Source: Lachnospiraceae bacterium (GTDB lineage: Bacteria > Bacillota > Clostridia > Lachnospirales > Lachnospiraceae). Taken from it: a stretch of 64,000 nucleotides of DNA. Shown here piece by piece: positions 1 through 7,509 of the stretch. Every line of letters starts with the position of its first letter. The first letter of the stretch is position 1. Where the stretch lies: positions 1 to 64,000 of the forward strand of contig JAFRGQ010000005.1 of the NCBI GenBank assembly GCA_017433725.1. The letters are read 5' to 3'. A program made the translations under genes and the position numbers. The notes beneath the pieces were generated by a model. The model saw nothing but the letters and a program-made list of their open reading frames with translations, did not search any database and was not told where the DNA came from.

Positions 1-325
1 ACGATGAGGGATGGAAAACCGCATAAATCCAACGCAAAGTCGACTATATGGAATTCATGAACTGTATTCAGTTGTCAAAGGGCAGAACTAATAGTTGCTT
101 GTAATTGGTGTCATCGCCAACACTTTTGGCGACCATATCATTCTATTATTAAGGAACTGATATGTAAAGAAGGAAATGTCTTCGCATATGTTAAGTGATG
201 GTTAACTGATACATAGTTTCCGTAAAAGGGATTCTACAAATAGTTGCTATTTTTCAATCAAAGCGTTAAGATATGATACATGCCAAAAGATAAATCTATG
301 TTTATTTTAGTTAAGGAGCAGACAA
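1..325. other. Intergenic, no gene supported
   Basis: No ORF with a credible start, ribosome-binding site and length was found on either strand. A frame open from base 1 to the TGA at 58-60 could be the tail of a gene outside the window, but its residues match nothing I recognise. The stretch is AT-rich toward its right end and carries the leader of the lipoprotein gene at 326. Confidence 0.5.
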
Positions 326-1309
326 ATGAAAAAGAAATTTCTTGTATGTGCGTTGACGCTCACATTTGCATTGACCGGATGTTCCGGTTCATCGTCTAAA
401 CCGGCAAATGACACATCGACTGCAGAGGCTGCTGCCGCCACAGAATCCACTGTAGCCGAGGAAGCAGTCGAAGAAGCTGAGGAGACGATCGAGGACGAAG
501 CCGCCGCAGAGACGAATTCCGTCTATCAGAAGGATCTCGAGATCGAAGTTTCCGACAAGAATCTGGCAGACAGCAAAGCCGCTGATTTTGTCACGATCGG
601 CGATTACAAAGCAATCCAGACCAATCTCCCGGAAGGCACTGCAGCTGAATCGGGAATGACAGCCAACATCGCTTTTGCGGGAACAGTCGTCGGCGAAGAT
701 GCTCCGCGCGACGGCATGACGGCCGACAGCTATGATCTGGAGCTCGGCTCCGGCACTTTCATTCCCGGCTTCGAAGATGCACTGATCGGACATAAAGCAG
801 GCGAGACGGTAGAATTTACGATTCCGTTCCCGGAAGATTACGGCGAGACAACACTGGCAGGCAAAGATACTGACTGGACAGTCACGATCAACAACCTGTC
901 AAAGGGAAGCATAACAACACTGTTCGGCGAATTTGTGAATGATGCTGAGATCAGCTCCTTACCGAAAGATCTTTATGATGAGGTAACTTCATATGTGACT
1001 GCTATCTATACGAAGAGTGCGGAAAGCAATCAGCAGTCACTCGAAGATTTCCTTGCAAGCAACAATATCAATATGGAGCCCGATATCCGCTCCCAGTGCC
1101 GTGCATGGCTTGTTTCCTCCGCTATTCTCGAAGCGGAAGGCGTCACGGAAGACTCCCAGGAATACAAGGATATGATGTCAAGGATCCTTGAAGTTTACGG
1201 ATACAAGACATTGGATGCAGCTACGGGGTCAGGAATTCCTGAGGCTTTTATCCGGTCAGCAACAGCGAGCCAGCTGGCTATTCAGATCATCGAAAAGAAC
1301 GCGCAGTAA
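326..1309 (+). CDS. FKBP/trigger-factor-like peptidyl-prolyl isomerase lipoprotein
   Basis: 327 aa, start ATG preceded by AAGGAG. The signal peptide ends in a lipobox LTGC with the lipidated Cys at residue 19, so the product should sit on the outer face of the membrane. An acidic Ala/Glu linker (about 34-64) leads to an FKBP-type domain at about 95-190 recognised by the LELGSGTFIPGFEDALIGHKAG-like core (Gly-Ser/Gly-Thr-Phe-Ile-Pro-Gly-Phe-Glu) and the FTIPFPEDYG stretch, which is how trigger factors carry FKBP folds. The C-terminal ~130 residues look helical, like a chaperone arm. Likely role: folding of secreted proteins. It stands alone and is followed by a strong terminator. The PPIase fold is fairly sure; its clients are unknown. 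Confidence 0.8.
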   Translation: MKKKFLVCALTLTFALTGCSGSSSKPANDTSTAEAAAATESTVAEEAVEEAEETIEDEAAAETNSVYQKDLEIEVSDKNLADSKAADFVTIGDYKAIQTNLPEGTAAESGMTANIAFAGTVVGEDAPRDGMTADSYDLELGSGTFIPGFEDALIGHKAGETVEFTIPFPEDYGETTLAGKDTDWTVTINNLSKGSITTLFGEFVNDAEISSLPKDLYDEVTSYVTAIYTKSAESNQQSLEDFLASNNINMEPDIRSQCRAWLVSSAILEAEGVTEDSQEYKDMMSRILEVYGYKTLDAATGSGIPEAFIRSATASQLAIQIIEKNAQ

Positions 1310-1385
1310 CAGTCCGCAGGTTTTTGATTTCGGTCTTGTTCGTAAAAACGGAGGGTTATCTCCCACTGAACATATGAGAATTAAC

Positions 1386-1441
1386 AAACGGCAGAGTGTA
1401 CGGAATACTGAAAAACAGGTTCCGAACACTCTGCCGTTTTC
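1386..1441 (+). terminator. Intrinsic terminator after FKBP-like lipoprotein gene
   Basis: A perfect 14-bp stem (AAACGGCAGAGTGT at 1386 with its complement at 1426-1439) followed by T residues. Confidence 0.75.
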
Positions 1442-1516
1442 TCATATAGCGTAAAATCGGATATCACTGAAACAGCTTTCTCATGTCACATGTCACAGCT
1501 TAAAATGAGCTTCTTT

Positions 1517-1553
1517 TATGTCATAGGGGACGAAGTTACCTATGACATAAAAA
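1517..1553. repeat. Short palindromic repeat (copy also at 4483-4511)
   Basis: Inverted repeat TATGTCATAGG...CCTATGACATA. The right half, GAACGAAGT/GGACGAAGT followed by CCTATGACATAAAAAA, recurs almost unchanged at 4483-4511 next to the tcdA/ald terminator. It lies beside the peptide-gene terminator here, so both copies sit at transcript ends. Confidence 0.55.
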
Positions 1554-1577
1554 AAGGTATTGGCAAAAGCCAATACC
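1549..1577 (-). terminator. Intrinsic terminator for the small peptide genes
   Basis: Read on the minus strand: 9-bp perfect stem GGTATTGGC with a TTTT loop, then seven Ts (1555-1549). It lies 26 bases after the stop of the 37-aa peptide gene. Confidence 0.75.
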
Positions 1578-1602
1578 TTAAGACTCAAGGTCTTCGCGGA
1601 TA

Positions 1603-1716
1603 TCATGATGAATACGGAACATGAGCACACTCATTTTCGATGACATCTTCATAATGTCCGCCAGCTGTCTCCTCAACATTCATTTCCTGAATTGCCGGGA
1701 TTTCCCATCTTTCCAT
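1603..1716 (-). CDS. Putative RiPP (lasso-like) precursor peptide 1, 37 aa
   Basis: Starts MERWEIPAIQEMNVEETAGG and ends HYEDVIENECAHVPYSS. The start ATG at 1716 has a strong AAGGAGG. Residues 4-17 follow the paeninodin-type lasso leader spacing: aromatic-x-x-Pro-x-hydrophobic...Asn-Val-x-x-Thr, with the Trp-to-Thr distance (14) that I recall for that family. Thr would be at -2, the core would begin Gly, and Glu falls at core position 9, the usual macrolactam acceptor position. The neighbouring 39-aa gene shares the leader but not the core, which is the usual signature of precursor paralogues. No lasso B/C enzymes occur in the window. Alternative: a double-glycine leader peptide for a C39 exporter. 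Confidence 0.65.
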   Translation of the reverse strand: MERWEIPAIQEMNVEETAGGHYEDVIENECAHVPYSS

Positions 1717-1851
1717 AACCATTTCCTCCTTAGGGACAAGTATGTGTTTCATTAACTATTAAGCTTTCAGAAATCATAATCCGATAAAAGCTCACGCTGT
1801 AATGCAAGCTCCCCCTATCCCTTCGTTGGGAATTGCACACAGAAAAGAAGA

Positions 1852-1880
1852 ACATGTTATTCAGCGTTCTTCCTTCTAAT
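1852..1880 (-). terminator. Possible weak terminator between the two peptide genes
   Basis: Minus strand: GGAAGAAC...GTTCTTCT stem followed by TTTTCT, just after the stop of the 39-aa peptide. It could shape relative expression of the two peptides; the first gene downstream has no clear promoter of its own. Confidence 0.4.
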
Positions 1881-1886
1881 GATTAG

Positions 1887-2006
1887 TTATGAAGCACCGC
1901 CTTTGCAATGGCATCCGCACTCGCACTCGATCGGCATAGTAGACTGGCCACCAGCTGTCTCCTGTACATTGAGTTCATGGATTTCCGGAGCTGTCCATCT
2001 TTCCAT
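1887..2006 (-). CDS. Putative RiPP (lasso-like) precursor peptide 2, 39 aa, Cys-rich core
   Basis: Starts MERWTAPEIHELNVQETAGG and ends QSTMPIECECGCHCKGGAS. Leader identity with the 37-aa peptide is high (MERW, P, I, E, NV, ETAGG all shared), while the second half is unrelated and holds four Cys in a C-x-C-x-C-x-C pattern. Taking Gly19 as core residue 1 puts Glu at position 9, exactly as in the other peptide; taking Gly20 gives position 8 in both. RBS AGGAGG, and a near-consensus promoter lies 46 bases upstream of the ATG. Short, absent from typical gene-caller output, but with conserved leader, RBS and promoter it is very likely expressed. Product chemistry is inferred, not shown. Confidence 0.68.
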   Translation of the reverse strand: MERWTAPEIHELNVQETAGGQSTMPIECECGCHCKGGAS

Positions 2007-2051
2007 AGTAACATTCCTCCTTTTTCTGAGTTAACAACAACAACTTAATTC

Positions 2052-2080
2052 AGTATACGACCATCAATATAAAAAGTCAA
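2052..2080 (-). promoter_or_regulatory. Sigma-A promoter of the peptide genes
   Basis: Minus strand TTGACT, 17-nt spacer, TATACT. Predicted start is near 2045, about 40 bases upstream of the 39-aa peptide ATG. Confidence 0.7.
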
Positions 2081-2264
2081 CCACCCCATAGCGAACTTTT
2101 CTATGGTCCTATTACCCCCCGTGCAGAACACATAAACCCTTCCATACTCTGCACGCTAAGCTTAGTTTAAGCCAATTCACGATAATTGTAAAGGGATTAA
2201 ACTTAATAATTACCTGAATTTCTGCACATAATCTTGTGCAATTTGAATAAATACCGGTATTGTT

Positions 2265-3167
2265 CTAAATCTGTGACAGGACGATCGCCGCGAACATGAG
2301 CACGCACCCTGCCAGCTCTCTCGCATGAAGCGCCTGCCCCAATACAATCCATCCGCAGATGGCAGAAAACACGCTTTCAAGACTCATCGACAGGGATGCG
2401 ACCGTGGGATTCAGGTTCTGCTGACCGACAATCTGCAGAGTATATGCAATGCCGCTGCTCATTACGCCCGCGTACAGGATCGAACCGGCAGCTGCTTTCA
2501 CCCCATTGACGGAAAGCGGCTCAAAAAGCAGCATGCCTGCTGTTGCAAGAAGCGCCGTCATAAAAAACTGAGCAAAGGAAAGTCTCACCGGATCCGTCAT
2601 AGGCGAAAAATAGTCCACACATATAATCTGCAGAGCAAATAAAAATGCGCACAGAAGCATAAGGGAATCTCCCGCACCGAGCTCCAAAGGCCCGTTCATG
2701 CACAGGAGATACAGGCCTGTCACGCTTAGCGCAACACAAAGCCATATCCCGGACCTGACTCTCTTTCGGAAAAAAACAGAAATCAGAGGAACGATGACCA
2801 CATATTGAGCAGTGATGAACCCTGCCTTCGCCGTGGTCGTAAAGGAGATTCCTGCCTGCTGCGAGACACTTGCCAGGAACAGAAAGGTTCCGCAGGACAT
2901 GCCGCCCAGAATCAGTACCTTCCACTGGAAGCGATTCTTTGGCGCATCCGAAATGTCGCCTTTCATAGCAATCACACGATCTCGCAGGAGTATAACAGGA
3001 AGCAGAAAGGCTATAGCCACCCAATTTCTCAAAGCAAGGAAGGTGAAGGGACCAACAAACTCTGCTCCGATGCTCTGCGCGACAAAGGCACTGCCCCAGA
3101 TTACAGAGCACAGGATGAGCATCATGGTGTGCGTGAGTTCTTCTCTTTTTGTCAGTGTTTTTCCCAT
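2265..3167 (-). CDS. EamA/DMT-family transporter
   Basis: 300 aa, about ten hydrophobic segments in two repeated halves, the architecture of the drug/metabolite transporter superfamily (EamA pairs). Recognisable pieces are the N-terminal ILCSVIWGSAFVAQ segment, typical of EamA segment 1, and the SLESVFSAICGWIVLGQ segment before the last helices, where the family carries E...G-x-x-x-x-x-E. Substrate cannot be read from sequence; relatives move amino acids or metabolites out of the cell. It reads toward the peptide genes from 258 bases upstream, but those have their own promoter, so a link in export is only a possibility. Confidence 0.85.
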   Translation of the reverse strand: MGKTLTKREELTHTMMLILCSVIWGSAFVAQSIGAEFVGPFTFLALRNWVAIAFLLPVILLRDRVIAMKGDISDAPKNRFQWKVLILGGMSCGTFLFLASVSQQAGISFTTTAKAGFITAQYVVIVPLISVFFRKRVRSGIWLCVALSVTGLYLLCMNGPLELGAGDSLMLLCAFLFALQIICVDYFSPMTDPVRLSFAQFFMTALLATAGMLLFEPLSVNGVKAAAGSILYAGVMSSGIAYTLQIVGQQNLNPTVASLSMSLESVFSAICGWIVLGQALHARELAGCVLMFAAIVLSQI

Positions 3168-3445
3168 CGTAAGGCGTCCTTATCTACGTATCTCTAAAAC
3201 CTTCCACACGAGCAGAATCTGTGTCAAAATGATCCTTCGATACAATACTCATATTATCTTTGATAATGCGTACCACTTCGCGGTTATGTACAGTTACAGG
3301 GTGAAAGATTTGCTATTCAGAAGTATAGCAAGCGATATAGTACCATAAAACCATTACTACGGGCAAGAACCTTATAGGTAATCGAAACTTCATGTATCAC
3401 CGTGCTTTAGTCTGCCTCATCCGATTCCGGCTTTCACTAAAGCGA

Positions 3446-3467
3446 CAAGAACGCCGAGACGTTCTTG
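3446..3467. repeat. GAACGCC palindrome, dispersed repeat
   Basis: CAAGAACGCC-GA-GACGTTCTTG, a single copy of the inverted repeat that also forms one end of the composite elements at 33.9 and 49.1 kb. Confidence 0.6.
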
Positions 3468-3520
3468 AATGAGTAATCAACACTTCTCGCCATATATGTG
3501 AACAGCCATATCTTATTCTG

Positions 3521-3529
3521 TGATATACT
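3521..3529 (+). promoter_or_regulatory. Extended -10 promoter of tcdA
   Basis: TG-A-TATACT. Predicted start near 3536, 55 bases before the ATG chosen at 3591. Confidence 0.5.
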
Positions 3530-3590
3530 GAACAAAATGACAAACCGGACTTCCCGGCAAACACAATCTCTTACAATTCATGGAGTCAAT

Positions 3591-4358
3591 ATGTCAGAAA
3601 GATTCTCAAGAACACAGCTTCTGCTCGGCAGAAGCGCAATGGAAACACTCAAAAACTCCCGCGTCATCGTCTTTGGCGTCGGAGGTGTCGGCGGCTATGT
3701 CGTTGAAGCTCTCGCAAGAAGCGGAGTCGGTGCGATAGATATCGTTGACAATGATACGGTCTGCATGTCAAATCTCAACCGCCAGATTATAGCGACGACT
3801 TCGACTCTGGGGATGTATAAAGTCGATGCCGCGGAGCAGAGAATGCTGGACATCAATCCCGACATAAAAGTAACGAAGCATTGTATGTTCTATCTCCCGG
3901 AAACAGCCGACCGTTTCGATTTCAGTCAGTACGATTATGTAGTGGACGCCATTGACACCGTAACCGGTAAAATTCAGATCGTCATGCAGGCTGAAGAAAT
4001 GCATGTTCCGGTCATCTCCAGCATGGGAGCAGGCAACAAAATGAACCCTGCCCAGCTCGAGGTGGCGGATATCTACCAGACATCCGTCTGCCCGCTCGCC
4101 AAAGTCATGAGGCGAGAGCTCAAAAAAAGAGGTATAAAAAAGCTCAAGGTAGTCTACTCGAAGGAACCCGCTATTACCCCACTCACAGAAAGCACGGAAA
4201 GCCCCGAATGCATTCCGAACGGGAGCAGCTCCAAGGACGCGAACCCGGTCGGTCAGCGGAAGCGCATTCCGGGCTCCAACGCCTTTGTACCCTCCGTTGC
4301 CGGACTCATCATAGCTTCCGAGGTAATAAAGGATTTAGTAAGCTTTCAGAGACAGTAG
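3591..4358 (+). CDS. tcdA: tRNA threonylcarbamoyladenosine dehydratase (ThiF/E1-like)
   Basis: 255 aa. Adenylating enzyme that uses ATP to cyclise the t6A modification at tRNA position 37 to ct6A. Evidence: N-terminal ERFSRTQLLLG motif found in nearly all TcdA proteins, the nucleotide-binding GVGGVGGYVVEALARSGVG loop at about 30-50, the DNDTVCMSNLNRQ stretch, and PSVAGLIIASEVIKDL near the C terminus. The E. coli protein is 268 aa, so the length fits. The start at 3591 has GGAG five bases upstream and places the family motif at residue 3; the longer frame would start upstream of the promoter. Convergent with ald across a shared terminator. Confidence 0.92.
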   Translation: MSERFSRTQLLLGRSAMETLKNSRVIVFGVGGVGGYVVEALARSGVGAIDIVDNDTVCMSNLNRQIIATTSTLGMYKVDAAEQRMLDINPDIKVTKHCMFYLPETADRFDFSQYDYVVDAIDTVTGKIQIVMQAEEMHVPVISSMGAGNKMNPAQLEVADIYQTSVCPLAKVMRRELKKRGIKKLKVVYSKEPAITPLTESTESPECIPNGSSSKDANPVGQRKRIPGSNAFVPSVAGLIIASEVIKDLVSFQRQ

Positions 4359-4380
4359 CCTGCTTGAACTTTCCAGTTTG

Positions 4381-4472
4381 TTCTTCGTCGCGCAATACCC
4401 GTGACGTGAGTCTATGATACGCGCGCAAAGCGAAATTTGGCTTCATCGAGAGTACAATCTCGCGGTGAAGAA
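4381..4472 (+). repeat. TTCTTC...GAAGAA dispersed palindromic element, copy 1
   Basis: About 92 bp bounded by imperfect inverted ends TTCTTCGTCGCG and CGCGGTGAAGAA. The internal block CGCAATAC-CGTGACG-GAGTCTATGATACG recurs at 27.1, 37.0 (inverted), 43.0, 48.9 and 49.1 kb in part or whole. Confidence 0.65.
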
Positions 4473-4510
4473 CAAGCATCATTGGGAACGAAGTTTCCTA
4501 TGACATAAAA

Positions 4511-4546
4511 AACGCATCGGCAGAACTTCCCGCCGATGCGTTTTTT
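4511..4546. terminator. Bidirectional terminator between tcdA and ald
   Basis: Perfect 11-bp stem AACGCATCGGC with complement at 4532-4542, A-tract on the left and T-tract on the right, so it works in both directions. Confidence 0.85.
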
Positions 4547-4561
4547 CATGTCTTGAAGGAA

Positions 4562-5677
4562 TTACAGGATCTCTCTTATATCCGCGTACGGAATATCCGG
4601 ATAGCATTCCGCAACGCCCTTATAGGTGATCTTTCCGTCATATGTGTTGATTGCCGAGTAGATGACCTCGTTCTCCTCGCATGCCTTCTTGAGTCCCTTA
4701 TTCGCAATCTGAAGACCATAGCGAAGTGTGGCGTTGGTCAGCGCGATCGTCGAAGTCCGGGAAACTGCACCCGGCATATTTCCTACACAGTAGTGAACGA
4801 CGCCTTCCTCGATGAAGATTGGATCGTCGTGTGTCGTCACACGGGAAGATTCTCCGCATCCGCCCTGATCGATAGCGACATCTACAAATACCGCACCCTG
4901 CTTCATCTCGGACAGATATTTTCTCTTGAACAGCTTCGGTGTAGCGGAGCCGGGAATCAGGACACTGCCCACGACCAGATCCGCATCGCAGACGGCCTTC
5001 TCGATATTTGCATCCGTTGAAACGAGAGTTTGGATCCTTGCTCCGAATATGTCATCGAGATACTCGAGGCGCTTCAGGTTGATATCGATGATAGTAACAT
5101 TTGCACCGATTCCTACTGCAGCCTTGCATGCATTTGTACCGACAGTACCTGCTCCGAGGATAACAACATTGCCCTTCGGTGTGCCCGGTACGCCTGCCAG
5201 AAGTATGCCTTCTCCTCCAAATCTCTTTTCAAGATATTTGGCACCCTGCTGTATACTGAGACGGCCGGCGATCTGGCTCATAGGAATGAGAAGCGGAAGA
5301 CTTCCGTCTCTCTCTTTGAGTGTCTCATAGGCGACGCCGGTAACTTTTCCGTCAATCAGAGCCTCTGTCTGCTCCGGATCAGGGGCAAGATGAAGGTAAG
5401 TATAGAGGATCAGGCCTTCATGGAAGAGCGGATACTCCGGCGGAAGCGGCTCTTTGACCTTTACCATCATTTCACAGGCATTCCAGACATCCTCTGCCTT
5501 CTCGAACATCGTGGCACCTGCCGCCTCATACTCCTCATCCGTAAAGCCTGAACCGAGACCGGCCCCTTTCTCTACCAGGACGTCATGCCCTGCAGCTGCA
5601 TAGGCCTTTACATTGTCCGGTGTGAGTCCTACGCGGAACTCATTGTTCTTTATTTCCTTTACGCATCCAACCTTCAT
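4562..5677 (-). CDS. ald: Alanine dehydrogenase
   Basis: 371 aa, the usual length. Oxidatively deaminates L-alanine to pyruvate and ammonia with NAD+, or the reverse; cytosolic hexamer. Seen: N-terminal MKVGCVKEIKNNEFRVGLTP block, the VKVKEPLPPEY segment with the substrate-site Lys, the TYLHLA histidine region, the Rossmann loop GAGTVGTNACKAAVGIGA at about 175, and the DVAIDQGGCGESSR and HYCVGNMPGAVSRTST blocks near the end, all standard in Ald. Transcribed alone from a good promoter with a long 5' leader that carries an unusual inverted repeat. Confidence 0.95.
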   Translation of the reverse strand: MKVGCVKEIKNNEFRVGLTPDNVKAYAAAGHDVLVEKGAGLGSGFTDEEYEAAGATMFEKAEDVWNACEMMVKVKEPLPPEYPLFHEGLILYTYLHLAPDPEQTEALIDGKVTGVAYETLKERDGSLPLLIPMSQIAGRLSIQQGAKYLEKRFGGEGILLAGVPGTPKGNVVILGAGTVGTNACKAAVGIGANVTIIDINLKRLEYLDDIFGARIQTLVSTDANIEKAVCDADLVVGSVLIPGSATPKLFKRKYLSEMKQGAVFVDVAIDQGGCGESSRVTTHDDPIFIEEGVVHYCVGNMPGAVSRTSTIALTNATLRYGLQIANKGLKKACEENEVIYSAINTYDGKITYKGVAECYPDIPYADIREIL

Positions 5678-5743
5678 GGTGATTCCTCCTCATAAATAGA
5701 TTCGTTGAAAACAGTTATGATTAAGACGCCAAAAGTCGATTTC

Positions 5744-5791
5744 AAGTATCATTATTTCCACTCGAGCATGCTCGGGGTCATAATGATACTT
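5744..5791 (-). promoter_or_regulatory. Inverted repeat in the ald 5' leader
   Basis: Outer arms AAGTATCATTAT / ATAATGATACTT (12 bp, perfect) enclose a second palindrome CGAGCATGCTCG. It starts about ten bases after the predicted ald transcription start and has no T-run, so it is not a simple terminator; it could be an operator or an mRNA 5' hairpin. Confidence 0.5.
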
Positions 5792-5807
5792 TTGTCACTG
5801 TAATCAC

Positions 5808-5836
5808 ATTATATCAAAATGTCCGATTTCCGTCAC
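5808..5836 (-). promoter_or_regulatory. Promoter of ald
   Basis: Minus strand GTGACG, 17-nt spacer, TATAAT. Confidence 0.6.
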
Positions 5837-5888
5837 TATTTTATGTTTCTATTTGGTCAATTTGCGTAAAGCTTTTGCGGTTTAAGCG

Positions 5889-5917
5889 GTTACAAATCAC
5901 ATTTTCTGTGCTAATAT
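5889..5917 (+). promoter_or_regulatory. Promoter of the leader ORF and mgtE
   Basis: Extended -10 TG-C-TAATAT (5909-5917) with a weak -35 GTTACA 17 bases upstream. No M-box riboswitch signature was recognised between this site and mgtE. Confidence 0.5.
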
Positions 5918-5975
5918 TAAGGCTGTTGAAGTTCTTTGCGACCAGACAGATCCAATGCTGAAAGGAGGTGGTTTC

Positions 5976-6077
5976 ATGAGTGATATAAGCAGTGACAGTC
6001 CTCACCCCCCGCAATTCATGAATACCGCACTTTATGCAAAGGAGGCTAATTATGGAAGAAATCAAAGAAATAGATGA
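5976..6077 (+). CDS. 33-aa leader ORF overlapping the mgtE start
   Basis: ATG with one of the best ribosome-binding sites in the window (AAAGGAGGTG, six-base spacing). Residues 1-20 read MSDISSDSPHPPQFMNTALY; the frame ends at a TGA 26 bases inside mgtE. The mgtE ribosome-binding site lies within this ORF, so translation of the two must interact. Acidic and proline-containing leaders (MgtL in Salmonella) are known to sense Mg2+ through ribosome stability; this peptide has an Asp-Ser-Pro-His-Pro-Pro segment at the right place in the transcript, but no sequence homology to MgtL was recognised. Expression likely, regulatory role inferred. Confidence 0.5.
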   Translation: MSDISSDSPHPPQFMNTALYAKEANYGRNQRNR

Positions 6078-7413
6078 GAACGATCTCCGCGAGCTCCTCT
6101 CCCAGAAAAAGTACAAGGAACTCCGGGAAACACTCTCGGAAATGAATACAGCCGATATTGCCGCGATCATGGACGAGATGGAGGATGAGGATTCCCTACG
6201 AATCTTCCGTATCCTTCCCAAGGACATGGCAGCAGACGTCTTCTCGGACCTGGAGATCGATGACCAGCAATACATTATCTCCTCCCTGTCCGATAAGGAA
6301 GCATCCAACATCATCGATAACATGATGGCTGACGATGCGACTGACCTTCTGGAAGAGATGCCGGCAAATGTAGTAAAGAGAATCCTTGCTAACGCCCAGC
6401 CCGAAACGCGCGCAGACATCAATCACCTGCTGCGTTACCCGGAGGACTCCGCAGGTAGTATCATGACGGTCGAGTATATTGATCTCCTTGAGACCATGAC
6501 CGTCGCAGATGCCATCAAGCGTATCAAACGTATCGGACTCGATTCCGAGACAGTCAATATCTGCTACGTTCTCGACAAGAGAAGAAAACTTGTCGGCACC
6601 GTAGCTCTCCGCTATCTTCTTCTAAAATCCGATGACGAGTTGATCGTCGAAATCATGAACGACAACGTCATCAGTATTAACACGCTTACCGACCAGGAAG
6701 AAGCGGCCCAGATGTTCAAGAAATACGACTTTACCGCCATGCCCGTTGTCGATAACGAGTACCGTCTCGTCGGTATTATCACCATCGATGACGTAGTCGA
6801 CATTCTGGAAGAAGAGGCCACCGAGGATATTGAAAAGATGGCCGCTATCATCCCGACCGACAAGCCGTATTTCAAGGTCGGTATCTTCGAGACATACAGA
6901 AAACGCATGCCCTGGCTGCTTCTCCTCATGATTTCCGCCACATTCACCGGTGCGATCATCACGAGCTATGAAAATGCTCTTGCATCCTACGTGGTGCTGA
7001 CAGCATACATTCCCATGCTGATGGACACAGGAGGAAATGCGGGCTCTCAGGCCAGCGTTTCCATCATCCGAGGACTCTCATTGGGAGAGGTAGAGTTCGA
7101 GGACATCTTTAAAGCGATCTGGAAAGAAATTCGCGTAGCTGTCCTATGCGGTCTGACACTTGCGACCACCAACTTTGTGAAACTTCTCCTGCTTGATCAT
7201 CTTGAACTCAAGATCGCGGGAATCGTATGTATCACGCTGGTACTCGTCGTGACATTTGCGAAACTCGTCGGCTGTTCGCTGCCTCTGATTGCCGCGAAAA
7301 TCGGATTCGACCCGGCAGTCATGGCTTCACCGCTGATCACGACAATTGTCGATGCGATTTCTCTGTCCGTCTATTTTGCGCTTGCCACCAATATCCTTCA
7401 TATAGTTACCTGA
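6052..7413 (+). CDS. mgtE: Magnesium transporter MgtE
   Basis: 453 aa, start ATG at 6052 with GGAGG six bases upstream. Dimeric Mg2+ channel of the inner membrane gated by cytosolic Mg2+. Domains in order: MgtE N superhelical domain (about 10-125), paired CBS domains (about 130-255, with AMPVVDNEYRLVGIITIDDVVDIL), connecting helix, then five membrane segments from about residue 283. The pore signature PMLMDTGGNAGSQ and the PLIAAKIGFDPAVMASPLITTIVDA segment are both present. Monocistronic apart from the leader ORF; followed by a strong terminator. Confidence 0.95.
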   Translation: MEEIKEIDENDLRELLSQKKYKELRETLSEMNTADIAAIMDEMEDEDSLRIFRILPKDMAADVFSDLEIDDQQYIISSLSDKEASNIIDNMMADDATDLLEEMPANVVKRILANAQPETRADINHLLRYPEDSAGSIMTVEYIDLLETMTVADAIKRIKRIGLDSETVNICYVLDKRRKLVGTVALRYLLLKSDDELIVEIMNDNVISINTLTDQEEAAQMFKKYDFTAMPVVDNEYRLVGIITIDDVVDILEEEATEDIEKMAAIIPTDKPYFKVGIFETYRKRMPWLLLLMISATFTGAIITSYENALASYVVLTAYIPMLMDTGGNAGSQASVSIIRGLSLGEVEFEDIFKAIWKEIRVAVLCGLTLATTNFVKLLLLDHLELKIAGIVCITLVLVVTFAKLVGCSLPLIAAKIGFDPAVMASPLITTIVDAISLSVYFALATNILHIVT

Positions 7414-7483
7414 CAAGTCTCGCTCGCGAGACTTGGTGCGGGATTCGGGTCACGTCACCTGACATCTTCCAAACCTAATCCCT
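7413..7483 (+). repeat. GGGATT...AATCCC dispersed element, copy 1
   Basis: A small hairpin (AAGTCTCG...CGAGACTT) followed by GCGGGATTCGGGTCA, TCACCTGACAT, CTTCCAAACC, AATCCC. The same order of blocks recurs at 12620-12690 and 24285-24354. Confidence 0.6.
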
Positions 7484-7509
7484 GCGCATCCTCGCGGAGC
7501 GTATATCCG

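Larger units (their letters stand above)
3168..3590. other. Intergenic region between EamA and tcdA
   Basis: Holds a GAACGCC-type palindrome (3446-3467, see the dispersed repeats) and an extended -10 element for tcdA at 3521-3529. No convincing gene; an upstream extension of the tcdA frame begins before this promoter and is rejected as the start. Confidence 0.6.

Noticed and set aside
1..325. Partial gene at the left edge
   Set aside because: A short open frame ends at base 60 but shows no recognisable residues or continuity that can be judged.
2521..3111. 196-codon ORF on the minus strand inside the EamA gene
   Set aside because: Overlaps a convincing transporter gene in another frame; composition is unlike real proteins and there is no RBS.
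3498..3590. Longer start for tcdA
   Set aside because: The upstream 31 codons lie before the extended -10 promoter and the family motif begins at the ATG at 3591.
5842..5975. M-box (Mg2+) riboswitch upstream of mgtE
   Set aside because: The conserved blocks of the ykoK leader were not found in the 130 bases between the promoter region and the leader ORF.
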